From a virus: 64,000 nucleotides of DNA. Below the pieces are notes generated by a model, which searched no databases, had not been told where the DNA came from, and worked only from the letters and a program-made list of their open reading frames with translations. Positions 8,670-18,710 of the stretch are shown one piece after another. Both the position numbers and the translations under genes were made by a program. The stretch covers positions 33,902 to 97,901 of IMG/VR virus record IMGVR_UViG_3300034407_003683, one strand, 5' to 3'. How positions within the stretch are numbered: position 1 is the stretch's first letter; every line of letters begins with the position of its first letter.

Positions 8670-9737
8670 CTATACGCCTGTCTTAAGATTATATGTACTT
8701 TGGATTACTGATGTTCCATCAGGGAATTCTTGTGCGCGATAATCGTCAGTATTAACATAACGCGTCTGATAGTTACCAGCACCGTTTAATTTGGTATCTG
8801 TAATTGCAGCACCAGCAGCAAAGTTACCAGTACCATTAATACTATAGTCTAAATTATTTGCCGCCCAATATCTAGCAGTATCTCTTAACCATGTTTCAAG
8901 TGTTGTCCAATCATATCTTCTCACACTGTTTGCTGTATCATGATATATCATATTATGTGGAAGTTCCATATGAATACCATTACCAAATAAGAGTTTATAT
9001 TCAACTGCTGTAAATGGTTGATCTAATGCTTCTGGAATTCCGCCGGCAGAATATGCTGCAGTATTTGCTCGAGTATCATTAAATACTGTACCAACATCAG
9101 TGTAACCGGCACCATCAAAATTTGTTGCACCTTGATATGCTATAGCAGTATTATTCCAGAAAACATATTGACCAGTCCATCCTAAAATGCCAGGATTACC
9201 AGGATTAAGTGCCGGAACAATAAGACTATTAATCACATCACTCATAGACATATGCTGAATTACTGGTTTTGAAAATGAATAGTAATTCATTCGTAATGGT
9301 CTTGGAAAATTATAGTCAAGAGATAATCCAGTAGTTTTGGTTTGCTCTATTCTAGAATAATTTACAGTGACTGTAGATGGTTCGGCAGTCTCAGCTTCTG
9401 TAGGGAATCTTTCAACTCTAGTTAAGTATGCACCTGCCTGCAACCTTGTATCAGCCATTGTACCTAGGTTACCACCACTAGCTACATAACTTAGTATAAC
9501 ACTAGGATTTGTAGAATAGATATTTCTTATCCATTGATGTACTCTAGCCAATTCCTGGCTAGTCATCTCGCGCAGACCATATGCTCCTGCACGATCTCTC
9601 ATTCCATGGATTTTACCTATAGGTGTTCCGGCAGAATGTTCATCGGCCATGTTAGGGTTATATTCGACCTCATTACCTGTGATCTTACTTATACCCTTAT
9701 GCCAATCAACAATAAGTGGTCTTATCGGTCTAGTCAT
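8670..9737 (-). CDS. putative virion structural protein
   Basis: 355 residues, rich in Asn, Gly, Thr and Tyr, with no catalytic motif. It begins with TRPIRPLIVDWHKG and contains a predicted beta-rich body. AAGGA lies upstream of the ATG. Its place after gp8, the DUF4815 protein and two fibre-like proteins suggests a baseplate- or fibre-associated component. The family is unnamed to me. Confidence 0.6.
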   Translation of the reverse strand: MTRPIRPLIVDWHKGISKITGNEVEYNPNMADEHSAGTPIGKIHGMRDRAGAYGLREMTSQELARVHQWIRNIYSTNPSVILSYVASGGNLGTMADTRLQAGAYLTRVERFPTEAETAEPSTVTVNYSRIEQTKTTGLSLDYNFPRPLRMNYYSFSKPVIQHMSMSDVINSLIVPALNPGNPGILGWTGQYVFWNNTAIAYQGATNFDGAGYTDVGTVFNDTRANTAAYSAGGIPEALDQPFTAVEYKLLFGNGIHMELPHNMIYHDTANSVRRYDWTTLETWLRDTARYWAANNLDYSINGTGNFAAGAAITDTKLNGAGNYQTRYVNTDDYRAQEFPDGTSVIQSTYNLKTGV

Positions 9738-9746
9738 ATTAAATCC

Positions 9747-10358
9747 TTAAGGTATTGTTACATCACTGTCAGTAGAAAGTAGATAACCACCTAATATAAT
9801 TGTGCCTACAGAATCTTTAATTGAGAATGGAAAGACATAAGAGAATGATTGACTGTCAAATGTAAGTGAACTATCAATTGTGAGATTTTGAATTGTGACA
9901 TTACCAAAATGAGCACTGTCTGCACTAATTTTGTTAAATTTAGCACTATCAAAATTTAGATATTCACCAGATAAATTTCTAATCCGAGCACTGTCAATGT
10001 CTGCGCTATCAAATCTTAAATGATGACCAGTTGCAATATTAAAATATCCACTATCAATATCTGCACTATCGGCATAAAGATAATTTACTCTCAGTCTATT
10101 AATAACAGCACTATCTGCATATAATGTCTTAACACTAAAAGTACCACCGGAATCAAATAGTGCTTCTGTGATACTATCAACTAATTCATGAAGATAATTG
10201 AGTGCTGATACAAAGTTGGAATCATTTTTACCAAACCGCGATGAGTCAAATGCTGAATCTAAATTATCCAGATCCCCCATATAATCAGACAACTTATTAT
10301 TCTTTGCAACCCACGTGCCAATAGAATTAGATGTTTGAATTTGTATTTTACGTGCCAT
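9747..10358 (-). CDS. Asp-Ser-repeat fibre-like protein (short paralogue)
   Basis: 203 residues with 16 Asp-Ser dipeptides. Repeats of the type ADSAxIxxL and FDSAxI occur every 10-15 residues between about 75 and 180, which suggests a beta-helical or other fibrous fold. The N-terminus (MARK, then YMGDLDNLD and NFVSALNYLHELVD) matches the next upstream gene product (NFVSAANHLFKYLDLVD), so the two are paralogues. A late promoter lies just upstream. Likely a tail or baseplate fibre subunit. Confidence 0.65.
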   Translation of the reverse strand: MARKIQIQTSNSIGTWVAKNNKLSDYMGDLDNLDSAFDSSRFGKNDSNFVSALNYLHELVDSITEALFDSGGTFSVKTLYADSAVINRLRVNYLYADSADIDSGYFNIATGHHLRFDSADIDSARIRNLSGEYLNFDSAKFNKISADSAHFGNVTIQNLTIDSSLTFDSQSFSYVFPFSIKDSVGTIILGGYLLSTDSDVTIP

Positions 10359-10380
10359 TTCTTATACCATCCATTGAAAC

Positions 10381-10388
10381 TATTTATA
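10381..10388 (-). promoter_or_regulatory. T4-type late promoter
   Basis: TATAAATA on the minus strand, 22 bp before the ATG of the short Asp-Ser-repeat protein. It overlaps the last codons of the upstream fibre gene. Confidence 0.65.
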
Positions 10389-11565
10389 ATCGCCCATCAC
10401 TATCATATTGACTAATTAGGTATGCACCAAATAGTCTAACAGGTTGGAAAGATACTGGATTTATTGAATCAGAATATATTGATAATAATGAAGTATATCT
10501 AAAGTGGTTATCTACTTCATTATCAGTACCTAGACTATCATGCCATACAACTCTACCACTATCAATTCTATATGGAAAAGCACTATCAAAACCAGAATCT
10601 GCAGAATCAAATATATATCCAAAGCTAATACTATCTGTAAATCTAGCATCAAAATCTAATGCAAACCCATCCAATTTTATGATACCAGGTGCGGCAGTAA
10701 TTGCTTGACCCCATGGTTGATCACTCAGATAAAATGACGAATCTTGTCTAAAATTAGGATCATTTGATGAATCAAAATAATAACTAGAATCTGTAGCTAA
10801 TTTAAATATTCCAAATTTTGCGCTGTCATATCTCAGAGATGATGAATCATTAGTGTAACCAGAATCCCATGGTCCTCTCTTACGGAATGGAAATGGGAAA
10901 TTATTTCCCGGACCCGACAGATTAACTATATTTGCACTATCTAGGAATAATCCAAATTTTGGATTACTGTCAAACCTAATTGCCCAATTTCCAATTGAAT
11001 CACCAGAATCTAATGAATCACCAGGATTATAGAAAGAATATAATTCACTATCTGTATAGTGCCATTCACCAACTCTTAAATAACCACCAGTAAAGTTATT
11101 AAGATAAGCACTATCAATTGTCACATTTAATCTATGAGGAAGTGGTCTATTGAATTGTGTATATGGTGGTAAGACCCAAGCACCAAATGAATCATGATAT
11201 CCAAAACTACTATCCAAAGAATCTCTGAGAACAATAGAACTATCAATAATTGTAGACAATTTATCAACTTTAAGTCTACGAATAACGGCACTATCAGATA
11301 CTAATGTTTTATTAAATCTTAGTGGTATATCACTATCGTTGCTGTCACCACCAAAGAGAACATTATCAACAAGATCTAAATATTTGAATAAATGATTTGC
11401 TGCACTTACAAAATTATTATCTGTATTTGCTGCTGCAAACCCAGGGAGATAATCGGCAGTTTTAGCAAGATCATCTAGATCTTCTTGGTAGTCACTTATA
11501 TCATTAAGCCCACCAATAAAATCTGTGAGAGTATCATTACTATCAAATAAAGATTTACGCGCCAT
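10384..11565 (-). CDS. Asp-Ser-repeat fibre-like protein (long paralogue)
   Basis: 393 residues carrying 29 Asp-Ser dipeptides, far above expectation, spread along the whole chain in contexts such as VSDSAVIRRL, IDSAYLNN, LDSANIVNL and YDSAKFGIF. The N-terminal 80 residues share a pattern with the shorter paralogue downstream. Probably a fibre or baseplate decoration protein. The repeated Ser could be a modification site (inference) or could simply reflect a beta-repeat rule. Confidence 0.65.
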   Translation of the reverse strand: MARKSLFDSNDTLTDFIGGLNDISDYQEDLDDLAKTADYLPGFAAANTDNNFVSAANHLFKYLDLVDNVLFGGDSNDSDIPLRFNKTLVSDSAVIRRLKVDKLSTIIDSSIVLRDSLDSSFGYHDSFGAWVLPPYTQFNRPLPHRLNVTIDSAYLNNFTGGYLRVGEWHYTDSELYSFYNPGDSLDSGDSIGNWAIRFDSNPKFGLFLDSANIVNLSGPGNNFPFPFRKRGPWDSGYTNDSSSLRYDSAKFGIFKLATDSSYYFDSSNDPNFRQDSSFYLSDQPWGQAITAAPGIIKLDGFALDFDARFTDSISFGYIFDSADSGFDSAFPYRIDSGRVVWHDSLGTDNEVDNHFRYTSLLSIYSDSINPVSFQPVRLFGAYLISQYDSDGRL

Positions 11566-11767
11566 TTAATTTATCCACAATCTGATTAAGCAAGATTTTT
11601 ATATCATTAACATCATTTTTAAGTGTGTTAATTTCTTCTTTTTCTTTTTTTAACCTAGCTTTTCTTTCCTTGGCAGACTCAATAGCTGTCTTATCTGTAT
11701 TTAATATAGCATATGATTCAGCATCTCTAATTAAATTTTGTTCATCTAGAACTCTAAAATAACTCAT
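11555..11767 (-). CDS. small coiled-coil protein
   Basis: 70 residues. A charged helical segment (AKERKARLKKEKEEINTLKN) continues into DVNDIKILLNQIVDKL, a heptad-like coiled coil. It overlaps both neighbours (11 nt and 1 nt). Probably a baseplate or fibre connector; no family recognised. Confidence 0.65.
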   Translation of the reverse strand: MSYFRVLDEQNLIRDAESYAILNTDKTAIESAKERKARLKKEKEEINTLKNDVNDIKILLNQIVDKLNGA

Positions 11768-13338
11768 TATACACTCAGTGCAATTACTCTTAAATCTTTA
11801 ATAATTGGTCCTCGGGCGCGGCTAATAGATCTCATAACAATCTTTAACTGGAATGTGGTAAATTCCGGTAATGCTCCACCATCACCACCTGCAAGATATT
11901 GATATTCTCTGAATATATATGGATTTTCATCAGAAGGATTATTACTAGTTGTTGTAAGAGCAGTCCAATTAGTTGTTCTAATATCTCCATCTGCAGCTGC
12001 CGTTCTATAGTATACTAAGAAATCAGCAACCGGGGCTTTATTTGCAGCTAAAATAATTTTAAGACCAACTGCAGGTTCTTTAAGAGTTATAGTTTTTGTA
12101 ATATGTTTTGATGCAGATGATCCACCAGTAGGTTGTGTTTCATCAACATAATTTAGTGGAACATTAAATCCAGAAGTTGCGGCAGAATCTTGTTTATCAA
12201 TAATTCTATCAATAAGTGTTATGGATGCTCTCTGCATATCCAACATTGGTGATACAATATTAGAACCAGTAGAAAAATCAATATGATGTTCTAAAGATTT
12301 CACATTTGCACCTAATTCAGTTGTTTCAATATCATCATTTGCAACAACATAGGCTTTGCTTTTATAAACGGTATTTAAAATTTGAGCCTGCTGCACTGTA
12401 TTTTCTTTTGAATATGCAGTTTCCGAGCCAGCAAATGATTTACCGCCAGTACCTAATATCCCCGCTGAATAACTAGTATTTTCTGGAATCAGCAATTGTA
12501 CATTAGAATAATATGTTGACCATGGAATATTTTTGGTTACATTAACTGTATTACCACCACCAATAGCATTTGATGTTGCAGTACCGCCGGCAGTAATTTC
12601 ATACCCAGTCCAATCAACTGCTGTAATTGTTTTTGCAGTACCCATGATATCAGTAGTTGCCAAACCGCCAATTGTTGATGCTGAATCCAATCCTCTAATT
12701 GTGACTGGATCATTTACGATAAACCCATGTCCAACATCAGCAATTCTTACAGTTGCACTAGAGGCAAATGTTTGTACTGGATCCAATCCCAACAACTTTT
12801 TAGGAAGTGAGGCATTCTTAAGTACTGCAGTACCGGTAGTGGCTGTAAAATTAGCTCTATGTATAACAAAAGCCATATCTTGATCTTGGGCAGCGGTAAA
12901 TGTTCCACCATTTGCTGAATAGAAAAGTGTACCCAATGCTGGGTTTCTGGCAATTCTTCCTGCAGTAGTACCTACTTCAAATTCATCAATTTGTGCAATA
13001 AAAATTTCTGCATTAGGCGATGATGAGATAACTACAATTGCATAATCAGTTAAACCTTTTAGATAAAGGGGTTCCTCAAAAGCAAATGTTGTTGTAAGTG
13101 ATGCATCAGAACTACCATTAATATTACCACCATTGACGTATACAATTGATTGTGGTACTATTTCAGTTGTTGATGGAACTCCATTTACCATTGGTCTAAT
13201 TTGTAAACAAACTGGATCAGCCCCTGCAGTTTTAAAATATAATTCTATCTTAGTAAGATAAACTCCAGTTGGTTCATCTACAAAAAAAGATTGTGCAATA
13301 GGATTTCTACTAATTTGATAACCGAGCGAGGTCGCCAT
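11767..13338 (-). CDS. virion structural protein (baseplate-associated, NPIAQSFFV family)
   Basis: 523 residues. It opens with NPIAQSFFVDEPTGVYLTKI, a motif I associate with large baseplate-region proteins of marine T4-like phages, usually at the end of a DUF4815-type chain. Here it is a separate gene directly after the DUF4815 protein. The rest is beta-rich with GGDGG-type loops and ends in FQLKIVMRSISRARGPIIKD. No enzymatic motif was seen. Confidence 0.65.
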   Translation of the reverse strand: MATSLGYQISRNPIAQSFFVDEPTGVYLTKIELYFKTAGADPVCLQIRPMVNGVPSTTEIVPQSIVYVNGGNINGSSDASLTTTFAFEEPLYLKGLTDYAIVVISSSPNAEIFIAQIDEFEVGTTAGRIARNPALGTLFYSANGGTFTAAQDQDMAFVIHRANFTATTGTAVLKNASLPKKLLGLDPVQTFASSATVRIADVGHGFIVNDPVTIRGLDSASTIGGLATTDIMGTAKTITAVDWTGYEITAGGTATSNAIGGGNTVNVTKNIPWSTYYSNVQLLIPENTSYSAGILGTGGKSFAGSETAYSKENTVQQAQILNTVYKSKAYVVANDDIETTELGANVKSLEHHIDFSTGSNIVSPMLDMQRASITLIDRIIDKQDSAATSGFNVPLNYVDETQPTGGSSASKHITKTITLKEPAVGLKIILAANKAPVADFLVYYRTAAADGDIRTTNWTALTTTSNNPSDENPYIFREYQYLAGGDGGALPEFTTFQLKIVMRSISRARGPIIKDLRVIALSV

Positions 13339-16300
13339 TTACTTATCTCTTTCCATATAATTAGCAATTCTACCAATTAATCTATACAAAGGCCTTACCG
13401 TTTTACCCGAAATAGCCTGTACTATTTTTTGTTTAGTATTAAGTGGTTTATTTTCAACAAGGTCTCTGTAATATTCTGTGAGGAATACACCACCTTTAGC
13501 CATAAATTGATGTTTTTTCACTTTATTTGCAATCCATGGTCCAATAATGTCATAACCTTTCATCATCATAGGATCATTTCTTCTCATCATGATGCCATAT
13601 TTCTTTGTAATTCTAAATAGGTTATCATCAATTAAGCCTAATCCAAATGTTGCGGTACAAATATGAGTACCACCACCGCCGCCGCCACCGCCGTCGTCAC
13701 CGCCGTCATCATCTCCATCACCATAACCGCCCACACCACTGCCAACGCCTCCATAACCGCCAACATCATCCGCGCTCTGGAAAAGGCTACCGCCACCACC
13801 ACCATCTTCGTAGCCGCCACCACCACTAGAACGTCTGTTTTCAACATTTATTCTGTGTTCAACATTTAGAACTCTGGTAGATTTAATAGTTTGATCAACA
13901 GTATCCAGCCAACCGGTCGCGGAATATAGTGCCCTAGCAATTGTACCTGAAGCATTTTCTCTATTTGAACTAATATCTAAGATTTTAAATTCAGTAACAC
14001 CAGTTCTAAATCTAAGGGCATTTGTATTAGGAATAAAGAATGATCCTTCAACAGCACCATTAATATCTGTTGTTAGTACAGAAGATCCATCCGGATGTTG
14101 TGTAGCATTATTCTGTGTATTACCATAATCAATCGGATCATTTGAAATGCGAGTAAAAGTTTCTTCTCTTACCCAAGCATCAACACGTATTCCATCAAAA
14201 TATGCCCAAACCTTTGAATTAGGTCTTAGTCCTTGAGCCTTAAAGTATACCTTCCTTGATCTCATGAAAGGAATGAGAGCGATATTAAGTACTCTTTGAT
14301 CAACAACTTCAAGTAATGTTTCTTCCGAAACAACTTTATTTACATTGGAGATAATTTGTGAAGATGTGGTATCGGTCTTTGTGTTTGTTGAGTGTCCAAC
14401 ATTTAGATTATCAATGCCGATGCCACCCCAGTTCCACTGCCAGTTATTCCAAAGATAAGCTTGTGTAGTATCTAGTTTTGTACCACCACTAATTGTTTTC
14501 TTGGCCCTTACATTTATTTCTCTCCATTCATCAGATGATGGTGAAATATCAATGTCACCATGATATATTACTGTTTCAAATGGATTAATAACTGTTGATC
14601 TAGAAGCTTGATTCTGAGTAATAAATGGTACTTCAGTATATTTAAGATAGATATTATCACCCTTCTTAATTACATTAGTTGATTCTGCAGAATCATAAAC
14701 TAGTCTAATATTATCTTCATTAAACCTAGCAGCAAGATAATTTAATTTAGGATCAATTGCTGCTCTATAATCATTTTCTCTAATTGCAGAAAATATTTGT
14801 GTAGAGAAATTGTCAACAAAGAATCCAGATTTTGTTCTATCATTACCTGCAGAATCAAACACTTGTAGATTCTTTGTATCCATTTCTAAAAGACTTAACG
14901 CAGTAACATCTTCTAGATTATCAACTCTTCTTTCCAACTCTGCAATATCACGCATAGTATACCTACGATGATCAATTCTTTCCATATTTAAATCAGAATC
15001 ATTAATCGTATTTGCATTAAATGTGATATTAAACAAAGGTAAGTTTTTAGGTGGAACTATAGGTCTTTGTGGATTAAGACTAGGTGTACCTTTACGAAGT
15101 ATAATATCACCTTCAGTATTAATTGTTAAGATTGCACTCTGTGGTTGATAATAGTTAATATCAGCAGTAACTGTATCATTTACTTGTGGTAATTCATTAA
15201 TTCTTGCACCTAAACCTGTAGATGCAAAGTTACCCGCGGAATCAACTACTGATCTAAAATCTAGTACATTTCTAAGAGAAATAGTTCTACCAGTATTTAA
15301 TGTATGTGCCGGAATATCTCTATAATCAACTTGACCGGTGTAAGAGTTAATAGCAAAGAAATCACCATTCACACCATGGTTAAAATGCTTATACCTTACA
15401 AAGATAGGACCAGATGGAGCTGAATATCCTGGCTTAAGTAACAACTGGCCTTTGCCATAATAATTATCTCTTTGACCATTATCCAAGTTAAATCTGTTAC
15501 TTACATCAGTACCATTAGAATCAACGGTTGTAACTCTTATAACTTTAAAAATATCAGGTTTATCAAATTGAAAATTACCATTACCATCAACTGCTCGGGT
15601 AAGTGTTGTTTCATTAAGTGTTTTATTTCTAATGACGCCGACAGATTTATTAACATAAGCCAAAATTTCTACAGTAGCACTTATAGGTAAGCCTGTTAAG
15701 TTTGCAGCAGTAGATCCTGCACCACTATTACCCACACTAGTAAGAATAATATCATCATTGGTTTCTGCATATATCCAATCATTCACGTTTGCAAATGTCT
15801 CACCAGTGGCTGTAAGTGAAATGGATGCTGCACCAGAACCATTTGTAGTAACTTGGAATCTTCGCTGTACTGTCAGAGAAATATCATCTAAAGCCTGAGG
15901 TCTAACTCTAGGTAATGAAAACAAACTTCTATTTTTGTTAACATCTTTTAATTCAGCTTTACTCAATGGCCGATATAGATTAAAATAGCTACTAGATGAA
16001 CTACCGATACTTATTGCATTTCTAAAATTCTGTCCGGCATTCATTTGAACATCAAACAAATAATAACGATAATAATTACCGGTATCTTCGGTTACAGCCC
16101 TAACTCTACAAGTACCAATAGTAGATCCACCATGTGCAGCTGCAGTCCGAATATTTAGTGGTTCAAATGTATTAATATTTGGAAGACCAGCAGTATTATT
16201 AGCAACACCGGCATCAACCAAAACATAGTTACCATAATCAGCCGCAATTACCTCATTACTAATAGTGGAAGTAGTTGCAGGTTTTGTAATTCTTTGTTTT

Positions 16301-17328
16301 AATGGTGCGTGTAATATTGCTCTGTAACCATCAACAACTGCAACACCATCACTGATTTTCATAATCAAATTATCTACATCTGAATCTTCTTCAAATGTAA
16401 GTTTAAATGGCTTTACCAGATAATCGCCAGAATTTTCTTTAATGCGCGTTGCGATAACATTGTTAATAACATTGAATGAATTATTTTCATCAACCGTACG
16501 AGCAACAACTCCATCTTTCAATGTAACAACAGGAATAAAATTATCTGTTGATGTAATCTTTGATTGTATAGTTAACTGTAAAGTAATTCTAAGTCTATCG
16601 GCACCAGGTGATGAAATATTTGGTGTAGCGCCTTGATTATCATATAGCCCTGTGTCATCATCTACAGTAACAATATCTTCAACAATTTTATATCCAACAA
16701 CATCTGATGCAGTATCAGAATATCTACTTACAATTGTTGATTGTGCCTCAGTAAATACAAAGAAACCTTTGGCAAAGTATATACCTTGTGAGATAGAAAA
16801 TCGTGTGCCGCGGCCGACTGCAGGGTTAACAGCTGTATTTGTTGTCTGTACCTTAAGTGTTACAGCACCATTTGTAATTGTTTCACCCGGAGTGAATTTA
16901 ACAGACGAAGCTCCAGCAACACCAGCCGGAGCATTTGTATATGCAACATAAATGGTCGTTGGATTGGCAGCGCCATCGGCAGCAGCTACTTCAATAATTC
17001 TTGCAGTTACACCAGAAGTATTACCTGTAAAAATAGTACCAATAATTGTAGTTGGATCTGACGGAGGTGCATAGCTAGAAATATCTAATTTTGCAAATTC
17101 ATATGCATTATTAAGAATTGACTCACCAGGTTTTACAACTCCACCTTCCTTAAATAGGTTGGTTCCAACATGTCTAATTTGATTCTGCAGAATGGTTTGC
17201 ATCTGTGTAAGTTCACGTGCTTGCAAAGGTCTGCCACTATTAAATAGGATTCTGTAGTAGCCATCACTGTCTACAAAATCATCCTTGTAAGTGTTACTTA
17301 AAACTCTTGAATTTAGTGTGCTAGCCAT
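13339..17328 (-). CDS. large DUF4815 virion protein
   Basis: 1329 residues. The N-terminal 90 residues (YYRILFNSGRPLQARELTQM followed by QTILQNQIRHVG) are the DUF4815 signature. A long beta-rich body follows, with RVLNIALIPFMRSRKVYF near residue 1020. Residues about 1170-1230 form a low-complexity Gly/Asp linker. The last 105 residues make a separate domain starting HICTATFGLGLIDDNLF. DUF4815 proteins sit in the baseplate region of cyanophages and relatives. Role in the baseplate is inferred from position after gp8. Confidence 0.8.
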   Translation of the reverse strand: MASTLNSRVLSNTYKDDFVDSDGYYRILFNSGRPLQARELTQMQTILQNQIRHVGTNLFKEGGVVKPGESILNNAYEFAKLDISSYAPPSDPTTIIGTIFTGNTSGVTARIIEVAAADGAANPTTIYVAYTNAPAGVAGASSVKFTPGETITNGAVTLKVQTTNTAVNPAVGRGTRFSISQGIYFAKGFFVFTEAQSTIVSRYSDTASDVVGYKIVEDIVTVDDDTGLYDNQGATPNISSPGADRLRITLQLTIQSKITSTDNFIPVVTLKDGVVARTVDENNSFNVINNVIATRIKENSGDYLVKPFKLTFEEDSDVDNLIMKISDGVAVVDGYRAILHAPLKQRITKPATTSTISNEVIAADYGNYVLVDAGVANNTAGLPNINTFEPLNIRTAAAHGGSTIGTCRVRAVTEDTGNYYRYYLFDVQMNAGQNFRNAISIGSSSSSYFNLYRPLSKAELKDVNKNRSLFSLPRVRPQALDDISLTVQRRFQVTTNGSGAASISLTATGETFANVNDWIYAETNDDIILTSVGNSGAGSTAANLTGLPISATVEILAYVNKSVGVIRNKTLNETTLTRAVDGNGNFQFDKPDIFKVIRVTTVDSNGTDVSNRFNLDNGQRDNYYGKGQLLLKPGYSAPSGPIFVRYKHFNHGVNGDFFAINSYTGQVDYRDIPAHTLNTGRTISLRNVLDFRSVVDSAGNFASTGLGARINELPQVNDTVTADINYYQPQSAILTINTEGDIILRKGTPSLNPQRPIVPPKNLPLFNITFNANTINDSDLNMERIDHRRYTMRDIAELERRVDNLEDVTALSLLEMDTKNLQVFDSAGNDRTKSGFFVDNFSTQIFSAIRENDYRAAIDPKLNYLAARFNEDNIRLVYDSAESTNVIKKGDNIYLKYTEVPFITQNQASRSTVINPFETVIYHGDIDISPSSDEWREINVRAKKTISGGTKLDTTQAYLWNNWQWNWGGIGIDNLNVGHSTNTKTDTTSSQIISNVNKVVSEETLLEVVDQRVLNIALIPFMRSRKVYFKAQGLRPNSKVWAYFDGIRVDAWVREETFTRISNDPIDYGNTQNNATQHPDGSSVLTTDINGAVEGSFFIPNTNALRFRTGVTEFKILDISSNRENASGTIARALYSATGWLDTVDQTIKSTRVLNVEHRINVENRRSSGGGGYEDGGGGGSLFQSADDVGGYGGVGSGVGGYGDGDDDGGDDGGGGGGGGTHICTATFGLGLIDDNLFRITKKYGIMMRRNDPMMMKGYDIIGPWIANKVKKHQFMAKGGVFLTEYYRDLVENKPLNTKQKIVQAISGKTVRPLYRLIGRIANYMERDK

Positions 17329-17339
17329 TCTCTATACCT

Positions 17340-18695
17340 TTAGAATTGAATAATAACTTTAATATCTTCATTTTGTGCAAGTGATCTGTCAACCGGTGAT
17401 CTATTATCAATAAACAATACTTCACCAGTATTAGGAAGAACCTCAGGAGATCTTGCCGCAGAATCAATCACACCTTCGCCACCACCATTTGTTTCTTCAA
17501 TGAGTTCCCCATTTTGGAAAGCCACAAATCCAGTATCTGATGTCTGATGATAATATAGAATGTTTGAATCAATTTCATCTATATAGGCCCTAGCTAAGGT
17601 CGTTTGGCCTTCAATGATTTTATCAACAGTAAAGTTTGTGATAACACTTGAAAGTGTCATTGACTTAAGAGCATTACCGGTTGATCTATTAAAGATGGCA
17701 TTATTTGCATCCCTAATATCTCTAATTAAACCTACTTGTCTAAAGTCTTGGTTAATAATAAGATCACTATCCGTACCAAGCAATTCCGAATGGAACATAA
17801 TTGATGCAGATTTTAGATCTTCTCTTGGATCTCTACCAATACCTGAATCAGCACCCAATACTGCCCGAGCAGTTGCATTAAGAGAGGCACCACCACCAGT
17901 AATACTAATTACTGGGTTTGTATATCCAGAACCATGGCCTTTAACATCACCATTAGTACTATCTTCCATTCTAATTCTAACAACTTGACCAGTTGCAGAA
18001 TCAATTGTAACATTAACATTGGCAGAAGAACCATTAGGATCACTAATAGTTACAGATGGAATGCTAGTATAACCAGCACCACCATTTGTAATAATAACAC
18101 TAAGAATCTCACCAGGTACTGCGGCATTTTGTACTGCCGCTTGTTTTAATTGGATACCAGTTGAGTTTGAATCTGTCGCGCCTTGCAATTGTGTAGGCAT
18201 AAAGTTTGATGACATAAAATTAATTGCTGATGCAGAACTAATTGTGTAAAGGAATTTCCAAACATATCCATCTGCTTCACGTCGTGCATCTAAATTAGAA
18301 TGTGTAGGTTCAACAGTAGATGGTACAATTGAACCATTGGCATCTCTACCACTTTCCAAACATACATACACTTGCTGATTTTCGGTCATTACATAATAAG
18401 GACGAACTGGATATCCACCTTGTTGATCATCATACTGCGAATATGTAGCACCAGATGACCAGTTATTTCTAGGAACAACCAGTGATGTAGCTTGAACTTT
18501 CTTTACAGACTGCAAACCATTTCTAAACCCTTGAACTTCGATAGGATTATTTACCGGAGTTGGAACAGTATCGGATGAATCCCACTGTTCTGACCGGCCG
18601 ATGCCTATATAATACTTTCTGGTATCAGCAGTAAACTGATCAAAGAAATCCTGAGCGATTTGCCTTCTAAGGGCGTCTGTTACAATTGCTGGCAT
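17340..18695 (-). CDS. 8: baseplate wedge subunit gp8
   Basis: 451 residues. Matches T4 gp8 at several points: YIGIGRSEQW (T4 YITFGRSEPW), VVPRNNW (T4 VIPRRDW), DGYVWKFLYTI (T4 DGYVWEYLFEI), and the C-terminal VLFIDNRSPV then NEDIKVIIQF (T4 MIYMENRPPI then EEINILFTF). gp8 is part of the baseplate wedge. It is longer than T4 gp8 (334 residues) because of an insert with GGAGYTSIPSVTISDPNG-type beta repeats. Confidence 0.9.
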   Translation of the reverse strand: MPAIVTDALRRQIAQDFFDQFTADTRKYYIGIGRSEQWDSSDTVPTPVNNPIEVQGFRNGLQSVKKVQATSLVVPRNNWSSGATYSQYDDQQGGYPVRPYYVMTENQQVYVCLESGRDANGSIVPSTVEPTHSNLDARREADGYVWKFLYTISSASAINFMSSNFMPTQLQGATDSNSTGIQLKQAAVQNAAVPGEILSVIITNGGAGYTSIPSVTISDPNGSSANVNVTIDSATGQVVRIRMEDSTNGDVKGHGSGYTNPVISITGGGASLNATARAVLGADSGIGRDPREDLKSASIMFHSELLGTDSDLIINQDFRQVGLIRDIRDANNAIFNRSTGNALKSMTLSSVITNFTVDKIIEGQTTLARAYIDEIDSNILYYHQTSDTGFVAFQNGELIEETNGGGEGVIDSAARSPEVLPNTGEVLFIDNRSPVDRSLAQNEDIKVIIQF

Positions 18696-18710
18696 TTTTT
18701 ATATATCCTA

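Noticed and set aside
13647-13869. His-rich and Thr-rich frames opposite the Gly/Asp linker
   Set aside because: These are antisense readings of GGN codons; the long DUF4815 frame with its domains is the real gene.
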